The translations under genes and the position numbers were made by a program. Shown piece by piece: positions 8,131 through 17,051 of a DNA stretch of 54,662 nt. Each line of letters starts with the position of its first letter. The stretch's first letter is position 1. This stretch comes from an uncultured Oscillospiraceae bacterium (lineage in GTDB: Bacteria > Bacillota > Clostridia > Oscillospirales > Oscillospiraceae). The notes beneath the pieces were generated by a model. That model saw only the letters and a program-made list of their open reading frames with translations, had not been told where the DNA came from and ran no database searches. The DNA lies in contig CANRFC010000017.1 of the NCBI GenBank assembly GCA_947629795.1, forward strand, positions 1 through 54,662, read 5' to 3'.

Positions 8131-10233
8131 ATGCTGGAGCTCCTCTCCCCCGCCGGGTCCATGGAGTCCCTGGTGGCCGCGGTACAGAACGGCGCCGACG
8201 CGGTCTACCTGGGTTTCGGGGACTTCAACGCCCGCCGCAACGCCCAGAACTTCACCGAGGCGGACTTCGCCTCGGCGGTGGACTATTGCCATCTTCGGGG
8301 GGTCAAGGTCTACCTGACCCTCAACACCCTCCTCACCGACCGGGAGCTGCCCCCCGCCGCCCGGCAGGCCGCCCTGGCCTCCGACCTGGGGGCCGACGCC
8401 GTGCTGGTCCAGGACCTGGGGGTCCTCCGGGCGGTGAAGCAGGCCGCCCCCGACCTGACCCTCCACGCCTCCACCCAGATGACCGTCCACAACCTGGACG
8501 GGGTGAAGCTCTGCGCCGATCTGGGCATGAAGCGGGCGGTGCTCTCCCGGGAGCTGCCCGCCTCGGAGATCGAGTATATCTGCGACCGCTCCCCCATCGA
8601 GATCGAGGTCTTCGGCCACGGGGCCCTGTGTATGTGCTACTCCGGCCAATGCTACTTCTCCGCCGTGGTGGGCCAGCGCAGCGGCAACCGGGGCCTGTGC
8701 GCCCAGCCCTGCCGCATGAAGTACGGCTGGAGCGGCAAGGCCGACTCCTACCCCCTCTCCCTCAAGGACGCCTGCCTGGCCGACCAGGTCCGCCGCCTGC
8801 GGAGGATGGGGGTGGCCTGTCTCAAGCTGGAGGGGCGGATGAAGCGGCCCGAGTACGTGGCCGTCATCACCCGCATCTACGCCGCCCTCATCAGGGAGGA
8901 CCGGCTGCCCACCGAGCAGGAGCTTGCCGACCTGGAGGCCGCCTTCTCCCGGGAGGGTTTTACCCAGGGCTACTTCCAGGACAAGACCGGCCCCGAGATG
9001 TTCGGCGTCCGCCCGGAAAAGGCCCCCGAGCCCAAGGAGCTCTTCGCCCAGGCCCGGCAGACCTACGTCAATCAGGAGAATCCCCTGGTGGATGTGACCT
9101 TTTACGCCCGCATCCGCAAGGGGGAGCCCGCCCAGGTAGCCGTCCGGGACGAGGACGGCAACACCCGGGCCGTGGCCGGGGAGGTCCCCGAGGCCGCCAT
9201 CAGCCGGGAGCTCACCGCCGATCAGGTGGTAAAGCAGCTCTCCCGCACCGGGGGCACCCCCTACCGCTGCCTGGAGGTGAAGACCCAGGTGGAGCCCGGG
9301 CTCAGCGTGCCCCTCTCCGCCCTCAACGCCCTGCGCCGCCAGGCCCTGGAGGAGCTCTCCCAGGTCCGGTCGGCCAAGCCTGCCCGCCGCCGGGGAGAGT
9401 TCCGCCCCGGCGCCCGGTATGAGGATCCCAAGGAGCCCCCCCTTCTCACCGTCTCGGTGACCAAGGCCGGGCAGATTAGCCGGGACCTCCTCCGCCTGGC
9501 CCCCGCCATTTTATACGTCCCGCTTGAGGTCCTGACAGAGACGGGCAGAGACGAAAAAGCGGGGGGTGGAAGCCTGAAATGGGCCTCTGAAAACACGAAG
9601 ATCGTGCCCGTCCTGCCCCCCATCATATGGGACCGGGAGCAGGAAAAAGTGAAGGAAATGCTGCAAAAATGCCGGGATATGGGCTGTAACGAGGCTCTTC
9701 TGGGCAATTTGGGGCAAATTGACCTGGTCAAGTCCCTGGGCCTGACCCCGAGGGCCGATTACGGCCTGAGCGTCTTCAACGCCCAAGCCTTAAAAGAGCT
9801 GAAACACCTGGGATTTGTGTCGGCAACCGCCTCTTTTGAGCTGAAATTGGCACAAATTCGGGACATTTCCAAGGCCATCCCCCTGGAGGCCATCGTCTAC
9901 GGCCGCCTTCCCCTGATGATCGTGGAGAACTGCATCATCAAGAACCACAACAAAAACTGCTCCTGCACCGGGGAAAACATGCTGACAGACCGAAAAGGCG
10001 AACGTTTTCCGGTCATCAAGGCCCCCGGCTGCCGCAACCAGATCCTGAACAGCAAAAAGCTCTTTTTGGCGGACAAAAGTGACTGGAAAGCCGCCGGATT
10101 GACCTATGCCAGGCTGTTTTTCACCACAGAGAGCCCCTGGGAGTGCGCCCAGGCCCTGGAGCGCTACCAGGGCCGGGGGGACTGGTCCCCCGCCCAGTTC
10201 ACCCGGGGCCTCTACTACCGGGGCGTGGAGTGA
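8131..10233 (+). CDS. U32 family protein (RlhA-like, with DUF3656-type middle domain)
   Basis: A 700-residue peptidase U32-type protein. The N-terminal barrel begins LELLSPAGSMESL and includes HASTQMTVHN. The family cysteine cluster lies in GALCMCYSGQC with RGLCAQPCRMKY after it (about residues 168-198), the Fe-S ligands in studied members. A DUF3656-like insertion follows, and the C-terminal part has further cysteines (CIIKNHNKNCSC, KAPGCRNQI). Characterised relatives act in tRNA/rRNA hydroxylation (TrhP, RlhA for 23S C2501) or ubiquinone synthesis (UbiU/V), rather than proteolysis. The long form with DUF3656 is closest to RlhA, so rRNA modification is the best guess. It is translated in tandem with zapA. 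Confidence 0.82.
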   Translation: MLELLSPAGSMESLVAAVQNGADAVYLGFGDFNARRNAQNFTEADFASAVDYCHLRGVKVYLTLNTLLTDRELPPAARQAALASDLGADAVLVQDLGVLRAVKQAAPDLTLHASTQMTVHNLDGVKLCADLGMKRAVLSRELPASEIEYICDRSPIEIEVFGHGALCMCYSGQCYFSAVVGQRSGNRGLCAQPCRMKYGWSGKADSYPLSLKDACLADQVRRLRRMGVACLKLEGRMKRPEYVAVITRIYAALIREDRLPTEQELADLEAAFSREGFTQGYFQDKTGPEMFGVRPEKAPEPKELFAQARQTYVNQENPLVDVTFYARIRKGEPAQVAVRDEDGNTRAVAGEVPEAAISRELTADQVVKQLSRTGGTPYRCLEVKTQVEPGLSVPLSALNALRRQALEELSQVRSAKPARRRGEFRPGARYEDPKEPPLLTVSVTKAGQISRDLLRLAPAILYVPLEVLTETGRDEKAGGGSLKWASENTKIVPVLPPIIWDREQEKVKEMLQKCRDMGCNEALLGNLGQIDLVKSLGLTPRADYGLSVFNAQALKELKHLGFVSATASFELKLAQIRDISKAIPLEAIVYGRLPLMIVENCIIKNHNKNCSCTGENMLTDRKGERFPVIKAPGCRNQILNSKKLFLADKSDWKAAGLTYARLFFTTESPWECAQALERYQGRGDWSPAQFTRGLYYRGVE

Positions 10234-10328
10234 AGGCGCCGGGCGGCGAGGGTGCCGGACGGCTGAGGGCGGTGCCCGCCGGTGGCGGGCTGTGGACCGA
10301 AATCAGAGATGAAGCGAGGATATGACAT

Positions 10329-10781
10329 ATGGAAATACAGATCAAGCCCCTCTCCCCGAAAATGGGACGGGAGATCCCCCTGCCCGCCTACGCCACGCCC
10401 GGCTCCGCGGGCATGGACCTGCGGGCCTGTATCGACGAGCCCCTGACCATCCCCGCCGGGGGCCGGGCCAAGGTCCCCGCCGGCTTCGCCATGGCTCTGC
10501 CGGGGCCGGAGTACGTGGCCCTGGTCTTTGCCCGGTCCGGCCTGGCCGTCAAGCACGGCGTGGCCCTGTCCAACGGCGTGGGCGTGGTGGACAGCGACTA
10601 CCGGGGGGAGGTCACCGTGGGTCTGATCAACCAGGGGCAGGAGAGCTACACCATCCAGCCCGGGGACCGGGTGGCCCAGATGGTCATCCTGCCTGTGGAG
10701 CAGGCCGCACTGATCCCGGTGGCCGAGCTGGACGAGACCCAGCGCGGCGCCGGCGGGTTCGGCTCCACCGGGAAGGCATAG
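10329..10781 (+). CDS. dut: dUTP diphosphatase (dUTPase)
   Basis: A 150-residue trimeric-type dUTPase that hydrolyses dUTP to dUMP and pyrophosphate, protecting DNA from uracil. All five family motifs are visible in order: PGSAGMDLRA (I), ARSGLA (II), GVVDSDYRGEV (III, with the catalytic Asp and substrate Tyr region), GDRVAQMVI (IV) and RGAGGFGSTGK (V, the arginine and glycine-rich lid). Length and motif spacing are normal. The ATG at 10329 follows GCGAGGA. A GC-rich 95-bp gap separates it from the U32 gene and contains a CCCGCC/GGCGGG hairpin. Confidence 0.96.
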   Translation: MEIQIKPLSPKMGREIPLPAYATPGSAGMDLRACIDEPLTIPAGGRAKVPAGFAMALPGPEYVALVFARSGLAVKHGVALSNGVGVVDSDYRGEVTVGLINQGQESYTIQPGDRVAQMVILPVEQAALIPVAELDETQRGAGGFGSTGKA

Positions 10782-10976
10782 TATGGCCCGTCGGCCCGGC
10801 GCGGGCCGGCACACGCCGGGGGAAGGGCCGCATCCGTAAGGCGGAAAGTCCGCCAACGGCCGCGCTCAGGACATCGGCCTCTGCGGAGCCGCGTTGGGCA
10901 GGCCCTTTGCAAGGGCGGGTGTCCCCATTCGCCCGGACGTTGTTTGACCTTATTGGCTCGAAAGAAGGAAAGGATC
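10782..10976 (+). other. Hairpin-rich intergenic element between dut and maf
   Basis: This 195-bp spacer has no convincing gene but is dense in inverted repeats. They include a perfect 6-bp stem with a 3-nt loop at 10840-10854 (GGCGGA AAG TCCGCC), enclosed by a GGCCG/CGGCC pair; a weaker stem around 10875-10891; and a perfect 6-bp stem with a TGC loop at 10902-10916. A GGGCG/CGCCC pair lies just after. It could be a structured RNA or a multicopy REP-like palindromic element. I do not recognise it as a named family. Confidence 0.5.
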
Positions 10977-11546
10977 ATGGACATTATCCTGGCCTCCCAG
11001 TCGCCCCGGCGGCGGGAGCTGCTGACCCAGATGGGGCTCACCTACCGGGTGCGCTCGGTGGACATTGACGAGCACATGGAGCGCGCCCTGGCTCCCGATA
11101 AGTTGGTGGAGACCATCTCCGCCGAGAAGGCGGCGGCCTGCGCCGCCCTGGAGGGCCCGGAGCCCCTCATCATCGCCGCCGACACGGTGGTGGCTCTGGA
11201 GGGGGCCGTGCTGGGCAAGCCCCACGACCGGGCGGACGCCCGGGACATGCTCTCCCGGCTCTCGGGCCGGCACCACCAGGTGTACACCGGGTTCACGGTG
11301 CGCCGGGGGGAGCGGGCGGTGACCCGCAGCGAGTGCACCGACGTGTACTTCCGGGCTCTGGAGGCGGAGGAGATCGCCGCCTACGTCGCCACCGGGGAGC
11401 CCATGGACAAGGCGGGGGCCTACGGCATCCAGGCCCTGGGGGCCTTGCTGGTGGAGGGCATCCGGGGGGACTATTTCAATGTCATGGGACTGCCGGTGTG
11501 CGCCCTGGGACAGGTTTTGCGCGGATTTGGAGTAACTTGCCTGTGA
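10977..11546 (+). CDS. maf: Maf family nucleoside triphosphate pyrophosphatase
   Basis: A 189-residue Maf protein, which hydrolyses non-canonical or methylated nucleoside triphosphates (dTTP/UTP in YhdE-like members) to monophosphates. Signatures are LASQSPRRRELL at residues 5-16, the ISAEKA and AADTVVALEG motifs (catalytic Asp about 67), LGKPHDRADA and the late GIQALGALLVEGIRGDYFNVMGLPV segment. The ATG at 10977 follows GGAAAGGA. The last codons overlap the GTG start of mreC by four bases (GTGA), so the two are translationally coupled. A maf-mreC-mreD arrangement is a classic Firmicute cluster linked to septum and shape genes. Confidence 0.95.
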   Translation: MDIILASQSPRRRELLTQMGLTYRVRSVDIDEHMERALAPDKLVETISAEKAAACAALEGPEPLIIAADTVVALEGAVLGKPHDRADARDMLSRLSGRHHQVYTGFTVRRGERAVTRSECTDVYFRALEAEEIAAYVATGEPMDKAGAYGIQALGALLVEGIRGDYFNVMGLPVCALGQVLRGFGVTCL

Positions 11547-12394
11547 AAGATTTTCTGAAAAACAACGGAGTGCTCATCCTCATCGCCGCCGTGCTGCTCT
11601 CTCTCATCACGGCGGTGGTCTCCTATACCTTCGGCGGAGTGGCCGATCCCATCACCAACGTGTTCGGGGTCATCGCCACCCCCTTCCGCAACGCCTTCCA
11701 CGCCATGGTGAGCTGGAGCGAGGGGGTGTACTCCGACACCTTCGAGCGGGAGAGCATGGAGGCCGAGCTCTCCGCCCTGAAAAAGGAGAACGCCCAGCTC
11801 AGGCGGCAGGCCCTGGACGTGGAGACCACCAAGCAGGAGAACGAGCGGCTGAAGACCTTGCTGGGCCTGCGCCAGGAGCGGCAGGATTTTGAGTGGACCG
11901 ACGCCAAGGTCACCGCCCACGGAAGCTACAACTGGGCTGCCACCCTCACGGTGAACAAGGGCACCGCCTCGGAGGTCCAGGTCGGGGACTGCGTGGTGGA
12001 CCAGTACGGCTACCTGGTGGGCGTGGTCAGTGTGACCGGGCTGAACTGGTCCACGGTGCGCACCGTGGTGGATGTGGACCTGGAGATGGGCGGGCTCATC
12101 GCCCGCACCGACGAGGCCGCCATCCTGGAGGGGGACTTCGCCCTCATGGGCCAGGGCAAGCTGAAGCTTACCTATCTCCCCGAGGACGCCGAGATCCTGC
12201 CGGGGGACACCATCCTCACCTCCGGGCTGAAGTCGGGAGACGAGGCCACCTATCCCGCGGGACTGGTGGTGGGTACGGTGGACCAGCTCCTGCGGGACGA
12301 GAGCGGCATGAGCGACTACGCCGTGCTCACCCCCTCCAGCGAGCTGAACGGGCTGGAGCAGGTGTTCATCATCACCGACTTCTCCCAGAATTGA
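11543..12394 (+). CDS. mreC: Rod shape-determining protein MreC
   Basis: A 283-residue bitopic membrane protein that scaffolds the elongasome (MreB, MreD, RodA, PBP2). A short cytoplasmic tail (VKDFLKNNG) precedes one transmembrane helix (about residues 9-31). A periplasm-facing coiled coil (about 70-105, MEAELSALKKENAQLRRQ) is followed by the paired beta-barrel domain, with the family motif VGVVSVTGLNWSTVRTVVD and a GDTILTSGL strand near the C-terminus. The GTG start at 11543 overlaps the maf stop codon (GTGA). The frame is open far upstream inside maf, but only this start gives the conserved N-terminus. Confidence 0.93.
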   Translation: MKDFLKNNGVLILIAAVLLSLITAVVSYTFGGVADPITNVFGVIATPFRNAFHAMVSWSEGVYSDTFERESMEAELSALKKENAQLRRQALDVETTKQENERLKTLLGLRQERQDFEWTDAKVTAHGSYNWAATLTVNKGTASEVQVGDCVVDQYGYLVGVVSVTGLNWSTVRTVVDVDLEMGGLIARTDEAAILEGDFALMGQGKLKLTYLPEDAEILPGDTILTSGLKSGDEATYPAGLVVGTVDQLLRDESGMSDYAVLTPSSELNGLEQVFIITDFSQN

Positions 12395-12413
12395 GGAGAG
12401 AGGGGGACAGGGC

Positions 12414-12926
12414 GTGACAAGACGGGATTTCCTGACCAAGTGGCTGGCCTACGCCCTGGCGCTGCTGCCGGTGTGGTGGCTGGAGAGCTTCGTATGCAGC
12501 CGGTTCACCGTGTGGGGGGTCCACCCCATGCTGCTGCCCCTGGCGGCGGTGGCGGTGGCCGTGCTGGAGGGAGGCACCGCCGGAGCGGGCTTCGGCCTGG
12601 CGGTGGGCATCCTCTGGGATGCCATGACCCCCGGGGTGCCGGGGTTTTCCGTTGTCCTGATGGCCTGCATCGGCCTGGGGGCGGGGCTGCTGGCCCAGTA
12701 TGCCCTCCGGCAGGACCTGCTGGGCTGTTTTTTGTGCTCTCTGGCGGCCCTGGCCGTCATCGACGGTGCCCGGGTGGGCCTGCGCCTTCTCTGGCGCACC
12801 GCCCCGGCGGCCGAGCTTTTCTCCCTGGCGGGGCGGGAGATCGCCTGGAGCCTGTGCTTCGTGCCCCTGGTGTATCTTCTCTTCCGCTGGGTCTTCCGGC
12901 GGGTGCCCAAGGCCACGGTCATCTGA
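12414..12926 (+). CDS. mreD: Rod shape-determining protein MreD
   Basis: A 170-residue, very hydrophobic protein with about five predicted transmembrane helices and the MreD-type motif VGILWDAMTPGVPGFSVV near residues 61-80. It belongs to the elongasome and bridges MreC and PBP2/RodA. The start is GTG at 12414 after a GAGGAGAGAGGGG purine-rich site. It lies 19 bp downstream of mreC and 18 bp upstream of the PBP2 gene, consistent with a single maf-mreC-mreD-mrdA operon. Sequence conservation in MreD is low, so the call leans on topology and position. Confidence 0.88.
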   Translation: MTRRDFLTKWLAYALALLPVWWLESFVCSRFTVWGVHPMLLPLAAVAVAVLEGGTAGAGFGLAVGILWDAMTPGVPGFSVVLMACIGLGAGLLAQYALRQDLLGCFLCSLAALAVIDGARVGLRLLWRTAPAAELFSLAGREIAWSLCFVPLVYLLFRWVFRRVPKATVI

Positions 12927-12944
12927 TACGAACAAGAGGTTTCT

Positions 12945-15011
12945 ATGGACGGAAAACAATTCACCCTGCGCGCCCGGCTGGTGCTGGTCTTGCTGGCGGC
13001 GGCCATGGCGGTGTTCATGGGGGTGCTTTACAACTTACAGATCGTGGAGGGGCCGAAGTTCCGGGAGCAGTCTGTCCGGACCATCGCCAACACGGTGACG
13101 GTGTCCGCCTCCAGGGGGAATATCCTGGACCGGGACGGCCGGATGCTGGCCACCAACCGCAGCACCTACCGGGTGAAGCTGGACACCAAGCTCATGGGAA
13201 AGGACGCCGAGCGCAACGCCATCCTCCTCAAGCTCCTGGAGATCTGCCGGGAGCAGGAGGTGGAGTGGAGCGACAGCCTTCCCATCAGTCAGGGGGATAT
13301 CCCGGTCTATACCACCGGAGCGCCCTTTGGGGAGGAGGATTCCCCCACCCAGCTGGAGAAGCTGGTGAAGAAGCTCAAGCCGAAGAACCTCCCCGAGGAG
13401 CCCTCGGCCGCCGAGCTCATCGCCGCCCTGCGCACCTCATTCAAGGTGGACGAAGCGGTGGGGGCGGTGGAGGGCCGGGCCCTGGTGGGGGTGCTGTATG
13501 AGCTGCAGCTGCGCGCGGAGGACATCTCCCGCACCGACTATATCTTCGCCCAGGACGTGGGCATCGGCTTCATCACCGCGGTGAAGGAGGCCGGGCTCAA
13601 GGGGGTGAGCATCGAGACCACCACCGTCCGGGAGTACGTCACCGACTCCATGGCCCACCTGCTGGGCAGCGTGGGAGCCATCTCCTCTGAGGATTGGGAC
13701 AGCTACCGGGAGAAGGGCTACGCCATGAACGCCATCGTGGGTAAGGACGGGGCCGAGCTGGCCTTTGAGGACATCCTCCGGGGCACCGCCGGGGTGAAGG
13801 ACGTGGAGCTCAACGAGAACGGGAAGATCATCTCGGAGAGCTGGCATGTGGACTCCGAGACCGGGGAGGAGCAGGCCCCCCGCCCCGGCGACAATGTGAT
13901 GCTCACCGTGGACCTGAAGCTCCAGGAGGTGGTGGAGCAGGCCCTGGAGCGCCACGTCCCCGGCATGACCGAGGAGACCGAGGGGGCGGCCTGCGTGGTC
14001 ACCGACATGACCGGCGGCATCCTGGCCATGGCCTCCTATCCCACCTATGACCTGTCCACCTACCGGCAGAACTTCAACGCCCTCCGGGACGATCCCCTCA
14101 AGCCCCTGATGAACCGGTGCCTCCAGGGGCTCTACGCCCCCGGCTCCACCATCAAGATGGCGGTGGCCGCCGGGGCCCTGGAGGAGGGGTTCATCACCCC
14201 CAGGGAGGAGATCCAGGACACCGGGCGGTATACCCACTACGAGCGCATCGAGGACCAGCCCATGTGCTGGTACTACCGGCAGTACGGCAGGACCCACGGC
14301 TGGGAGAACGTGTCCGAGGCCATCCGGGACTCCTGCAACGTGTTTTTCTACGAGACCGGCCTGCGCATGGGCATCGAGAAGATCGACACCTACGCCGCCC
14401 TGTTCGGCCTGGGCCGGACCACCGGGCTGGAGCTCTATGAGAAGCCGGGGGAGGTGGCCGGGCCCGAGACCAGCGCCGCCCACGGGCAGACCTGGTATGA
14501 GGGCGAGACCATGTACGCCGCCATCGGCCAGGGGAACACCCAGGTCACCCCGGTGCAGCTTGCCAACTACATCGCCACCCTGGTCAACGGCGGGGACAAC
14601 TACGCCACCCATCTGCTCAAGGCGGTGAAATCCAGCGACTTCACCCAGGTGGTGGAGGAGTATCAGCCCCAGCTCCGGGACCAGATCGGCCTGCAGGAGG
14701 ACAATCTGGAGGCGGTGAAGAAGGGCATGGGCATGGTGGCCAGCGAGGGCTCCGCCGCCGAGTACTTTGCCGACCTGCCGGTGAAGGTGGGGGCCAAGAC
14801 GGGCACCGCCCAGGTCTCCTCCGACAGCGAGGCCCACGCCATCCTGGTGGCCTTCGCCCCCTACGAAAACCCGGAGATCGCCATCTCCGTGGTGGTGGAG
14901 CACGGCGGGTCGGGCACCCTGGTGGCCGCCATCGCCGCCGAGATCTTCGACTATTATTTCTCCGCCCAGGACGGCAGCACCGCACCGGTGGAGAATACCC
15001 TGACAAAATAA
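12945..15011 (+). CDS. mrdA: Penicillin-binding protein 2 (class B transpeptidase of the elongasome)
   Basis: A 688-residue class B PBP that cross-links peptidoglycan during lateral wall growth. One N-terminal transmembrane anchor (about residues 10-30) is followed by the pedestal segment with SRGNILDRDGRMLATN. The transpeptidase domain has the SxxK motif STIK (Ser401 nucleophile, Lys404), the SxN motif SCN (463-465) and KTGTAQ (618-623). All catalytic residues are intact. It lacks a PASTA tail, which argues for PBP2 over the SpoVD/PBP2x type. Placement directly after mreD agrees. Confidence 0.93.
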   Translation: MDGKQFTLRARLVLVLLAAAMAVFMGVLYNLQIVEGPKFREQSVRTIANTVTVSASRGNILDRDGRMLATNRSTYRVKLDTKLMGKDAERNAILLKLLEICREQEVEWSDSLPISQGDIPVYTTGAPFGEEDSPTQLEKLVKKLKPKNLPEEPSAAELIAALRTSFKVDEAVGAVEGRALVGVLYELQLRAEDISRTDYIFAQDVGIGFITAVKEAGLKGVSIETTTVREYVTDSMAHLLGSVGAISSEDWDSYREKGYAMNAIVGKDGAELAFEDILRGTAGVKDVELNENGKIISESWHVDSETGEEQAPRPGDNVMLTVDLKLQEVVEQALERHVPGMTEETEGAACVVTDMTGGILAMASYPTYDLSTYRQNFNALRDDPLKPLMNRCLQGLYAPGSTIKMAVAAGALEEGFITPREEIQDTGRYTHYERIEDQPMCWYYRQYGRTHGWENVSEAIRDSCNVFFYETGLRMGIEKIDTYAALFGLGRTTGLELYEKPGEVAGPETSAAHGQTWYEGETMYAAIGQGNTQVTPVQLANYIATLVNGGDNYATHLLKAVKSSDFTQVVEEYQPQLRDQIGLQEDNLEAVKKGMGMVASEGSAAEYFADLPVKVGAKTGTAQVSSDSEAHAILVAFAPYENPEIAISVVVEHGGSGTLVAAIAAEIFDYYFSAQDGSTAPVENTLTK

Positions 15012-15033
15012 CGTGAGGATTGGATGATCGGAC

Positions 15034-16857
15034 ATGACAGAGGAAAGTTCACAGTGGTTTGACCCCGGCCAGCTCCAGTTTAAGCGCCCCTACGGGGCGG
15101 CGGAGTCGGGACAGCGGGTCCGTTTTACCGTCAAGCCCCTCAGGGCCCTGGGCTTTTCCAGGGCGGTGCTCACCGCACGGTGGGAGTTTGACGGCAACAG
15201 GATCACCGAGACCGTGCTGGGCTGGTCGGGGCTGGAAGGATTGCTGGACTGCTTCTCCGGGGAGCTGGACACGACGGGGTACACCGGCCTTGTGTGGTAC
15301 GCCATCCGGCTGGAGGGCTTTGGAGGGCGGTACGCCGTGACGCCTACCTATCAGCTCACCGTCAGCGAGGCGGGGGAGGAGGTCCCCGGCTGGTTCGGCG
15401 AGGGGGTCACCTACCAGATCTTCCCCGACCGCTTCCGCCGGCTGCGCGTCCCCGACCCCGCCGGCATGGTGGGGGGGCGCTGGGTCCACCAGGACTGGGC
15501 CGAGGAGCCGGTGTGGCAGCCCGACGAGCACGGGGAGATCCGCAACCGGGACTTCTTCGGCGGGTCCCTGGCGGGCATCGCGGAGAAGCTGCCCTACCTC
15601 AAGGGCCTGGGGGTGGGCACGGTCTACCTCTGCCCCATCTTCGAGGCCGCCGAGAACCACCGCTACGGCGCCGCCGACTACGAGAAGATCGACCCCATGC
15701 TGGGCTCCCGGGAGGACTTTGAGGCCCTGTGCCGCCGGGCCCACGAGCTGGGGATGCGGGTGATGCTGGATGGGGTGTTCAACCACACCGGCTACGTCTC
15801 CAAGTACTTCAACGGGGACGGCTTCTACCCCGATCTGGGCGCCCATCAGAGCGTGGAGTCCCCCTATTTTGGCTGGTTCGACTTCCAGCAGTGGCCCGAC
15901 CGGTACACCTCCTGGTGGGGCATCTACTCCATGCCCACCACCAACAAGATGAGCCACGAATGGCTGGAGTACATCACCGGAGAGAACGGCATCATCCGCT
16001 CCTGGCTCCGGGCGGGGGCCGACGGCTGGCGGCTGGACGTGGTGGATGAGCTGCCCGACTTTGTGGTGGAGGCCATCCACAAGGCTGCCCGGGCCGAGAA
16101 GCCGGACGCCGTCATCATCGGCGAGGTGTGGGAGGACGCCTCCCAGAAGATCGCCTACGACGTGCGCCGCCGGCACGTGCTGGGGGGGCACTGCGACGGG
16201 GTGATGAACTATCCCCTGAAAAACGCTCTGCTGGGCTTTTTGCTGGGGGGAGACGCCCACCACTTCAAAAACGACATGGAGATCCTCCGGCAGAACTATC
16301 CCCGCTGGGCCTTTTACTCCAATATGAACTCCCTGGACACCCACGACACCGTCCGGGCCGTCACCCTTCTGGGCCACGGCGGGGACGGGAAGGACCACGA
16401 CAGGGCCTGGCGCTCCGCCTACCGCCTGTCCGATGAGGAGCGGCGGCGGGGGGAGGCCTTGCTGAAGCTGGGGGCCTTGGTCCTCTACGCCTTCCCCGGC
16501 TCTCCCACCCTCTACTACGGCGACGAGGTGGCCCTGGAGGGCTTTGAGGACCCCTTCAACCGCCGGACCTTCCCCTGGGGAGAGGAGACCGGCGCCCTGA
16601 CGGACTTTTTTGCCCGGCTGGGCGCGGCCCGGAACGGCTCCGCCGCCCTCCGGAAGGGAGACCTGGACTGGCTCAAGTGCCAGGGGCGGTTCCTGTCCTT
16701 CCGGCGCACCTGGGAGGAGGAGACCGTGGTGGCGGCGGTGAACGCCGGAGACAAGCGCCAGGGCCTGCGCCTGCCCTGGGGGGGCGTGCTGGAATTGGAA
16801 GCCATGAGCGGCACACTGCTCTCCAAAAAGAACGGGAAAATCATTACAATTTTATGA
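15034..16857 (+). CDS. GH13 alpha-glucan hydrolase (neopullulanase / cyclomaltodextrinase-like)
   Basis: A 607-residue alpha-amylase-superfamily enzyme without a signal peptide, hence probably intracellular and acting on imported maltodextrins or cyclodextrins. An N-terminal beta-sandwich (about residues 1-115) precedes the GH13 barrel, which starts at VTYQIFPDRF. The catalytic triad is visible: nucleophile Asp335 in GWRLDVVDE, acid/base Glu364 in IIGEVWED and transition-state Asp438 in LDTHDTVR. The GVFNHTGYVSKYFN loop and the N-terminal sandwich resemble neopullulanase/cyclomaltodextrinase (GH13_20) rather than secreted alpha-amylase. The N-terminal domain is shorter than usual, so exact specificity is open. 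The stop codon sits inside a 13-bp inverted repeat. Confidence 0.88.
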   Translation: MTEESSQWFDPGQLQFKRPYGAAESGQRVRFTVKPLRALGFSRAVLTARWEFDGNRITETVLGWSGLEGLLDCFSGELDTTGYTGLVWYAIRLEGFGGRYAVTPTYQLTVSEAGEEVPGWFGEGVTYQIFPDRFRRLRVPDPAGMVGGRWVHQDWAEEPVWQPDEHGEIRNRDFFGGSLAGIAEKLPYLKGLGVGTVYLCPIFEAAENHRYGAADYEKIDPMLGSREDFEALCRRAHELGMRVMLDGVFNHTGYVSKYFNGDGFYPDLGAHQSVESPYFGWFDFQQWPDRYTSWWGIYSMPTTNKMSHEWLEYITGENGIIRSWLRAGADGWRLDVVDELPDFVVEAIHKAARAEKPDAVIIGEVWEDASQKIAYDVRRRHVLGGHCDGVMNYPLKNALLGFLLGGDAHHFKNDMEILRQNYPRWAFYSNMNSLDTHDTVRAVTLLGHGGDGKDHDRAWRSAYRLSDEERRRGEALLKLGALVLYAFPGSPTLYYGDEVALEGFEDPFNRRTFPWGEETGALTDFFARLGAARNGSAALRKGDLDWLKCQGRFLSFRRTWEEETVVAAVNAGDKRQGLRLPWGGVLELEAMSGTLLSKKNGKIITIL

Positions 16858-16883
16858 ATTCGGGTCCCAGTTCATAAAATTGT
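16846..16883. repeat. Perfect 13-bp AT-rich inverted repeat spanning the GH13 stop codon
   Basis: ACAATTTTATGAA (16846-16858) is exactly repeated in inverse at 16871-16883, with a 12-nt loop. The TGA stop of the GH13 gene lies in the left arm. It could fold as a terminator-like hairpin, although the stem is AT-rich and has no clear T tail, or serve as a regulator binding site ahead of marR. Confidence 0.8.
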
Positions 16884-16981
16884 TAAATTTGCATGATAGG
16901 ATAACTCCACCTCATGAAGGATTATTTCCAGTTGAGGAAGTTTTTGGGTGAATTGGAAACGATTTATGAATTTTTTGCCGA

Positions 16982-17015
16982 ATTTCTTGACGAAATCGAA
17001 ACATTGGGGTATTCT
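16982..17015 (+). promoter_or_regulatory. marR promoter with overlapping palindrome
   Basis: TTGACG (16987-16992) and TATTCT (17010-17015) are spaced by 17 bp, 36 bp before the marR ATG. The inverted repeat ATTTC-TTGAC-GAAAT (16982-16996) covers the -35, the usual place for an autorepressor site. That it is a MarR operator is inferred from position only. The rest of the 16884-16981 gap is AT-rich with no gene. Confidence 0.72.
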
Positions 17016-17051
17016 TGATTCACACCGGAAAACATAGAAGGAGGAAAAGAC

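Noticed and set aside
8131-10233. Collagenase-type secreted protease (old annotation of U32)
   Set aside because: There is no signal peptide, and the cysteine cluster and DUF3656-like part match RNA-hydroxylation relatives better.
12945-15011. SpoVD/FtsI-type division PBP instead of PBP2
   Set aside because: There is no PASTA domain and the gene follows mreC-mreD, which fits the elongation enzyme.
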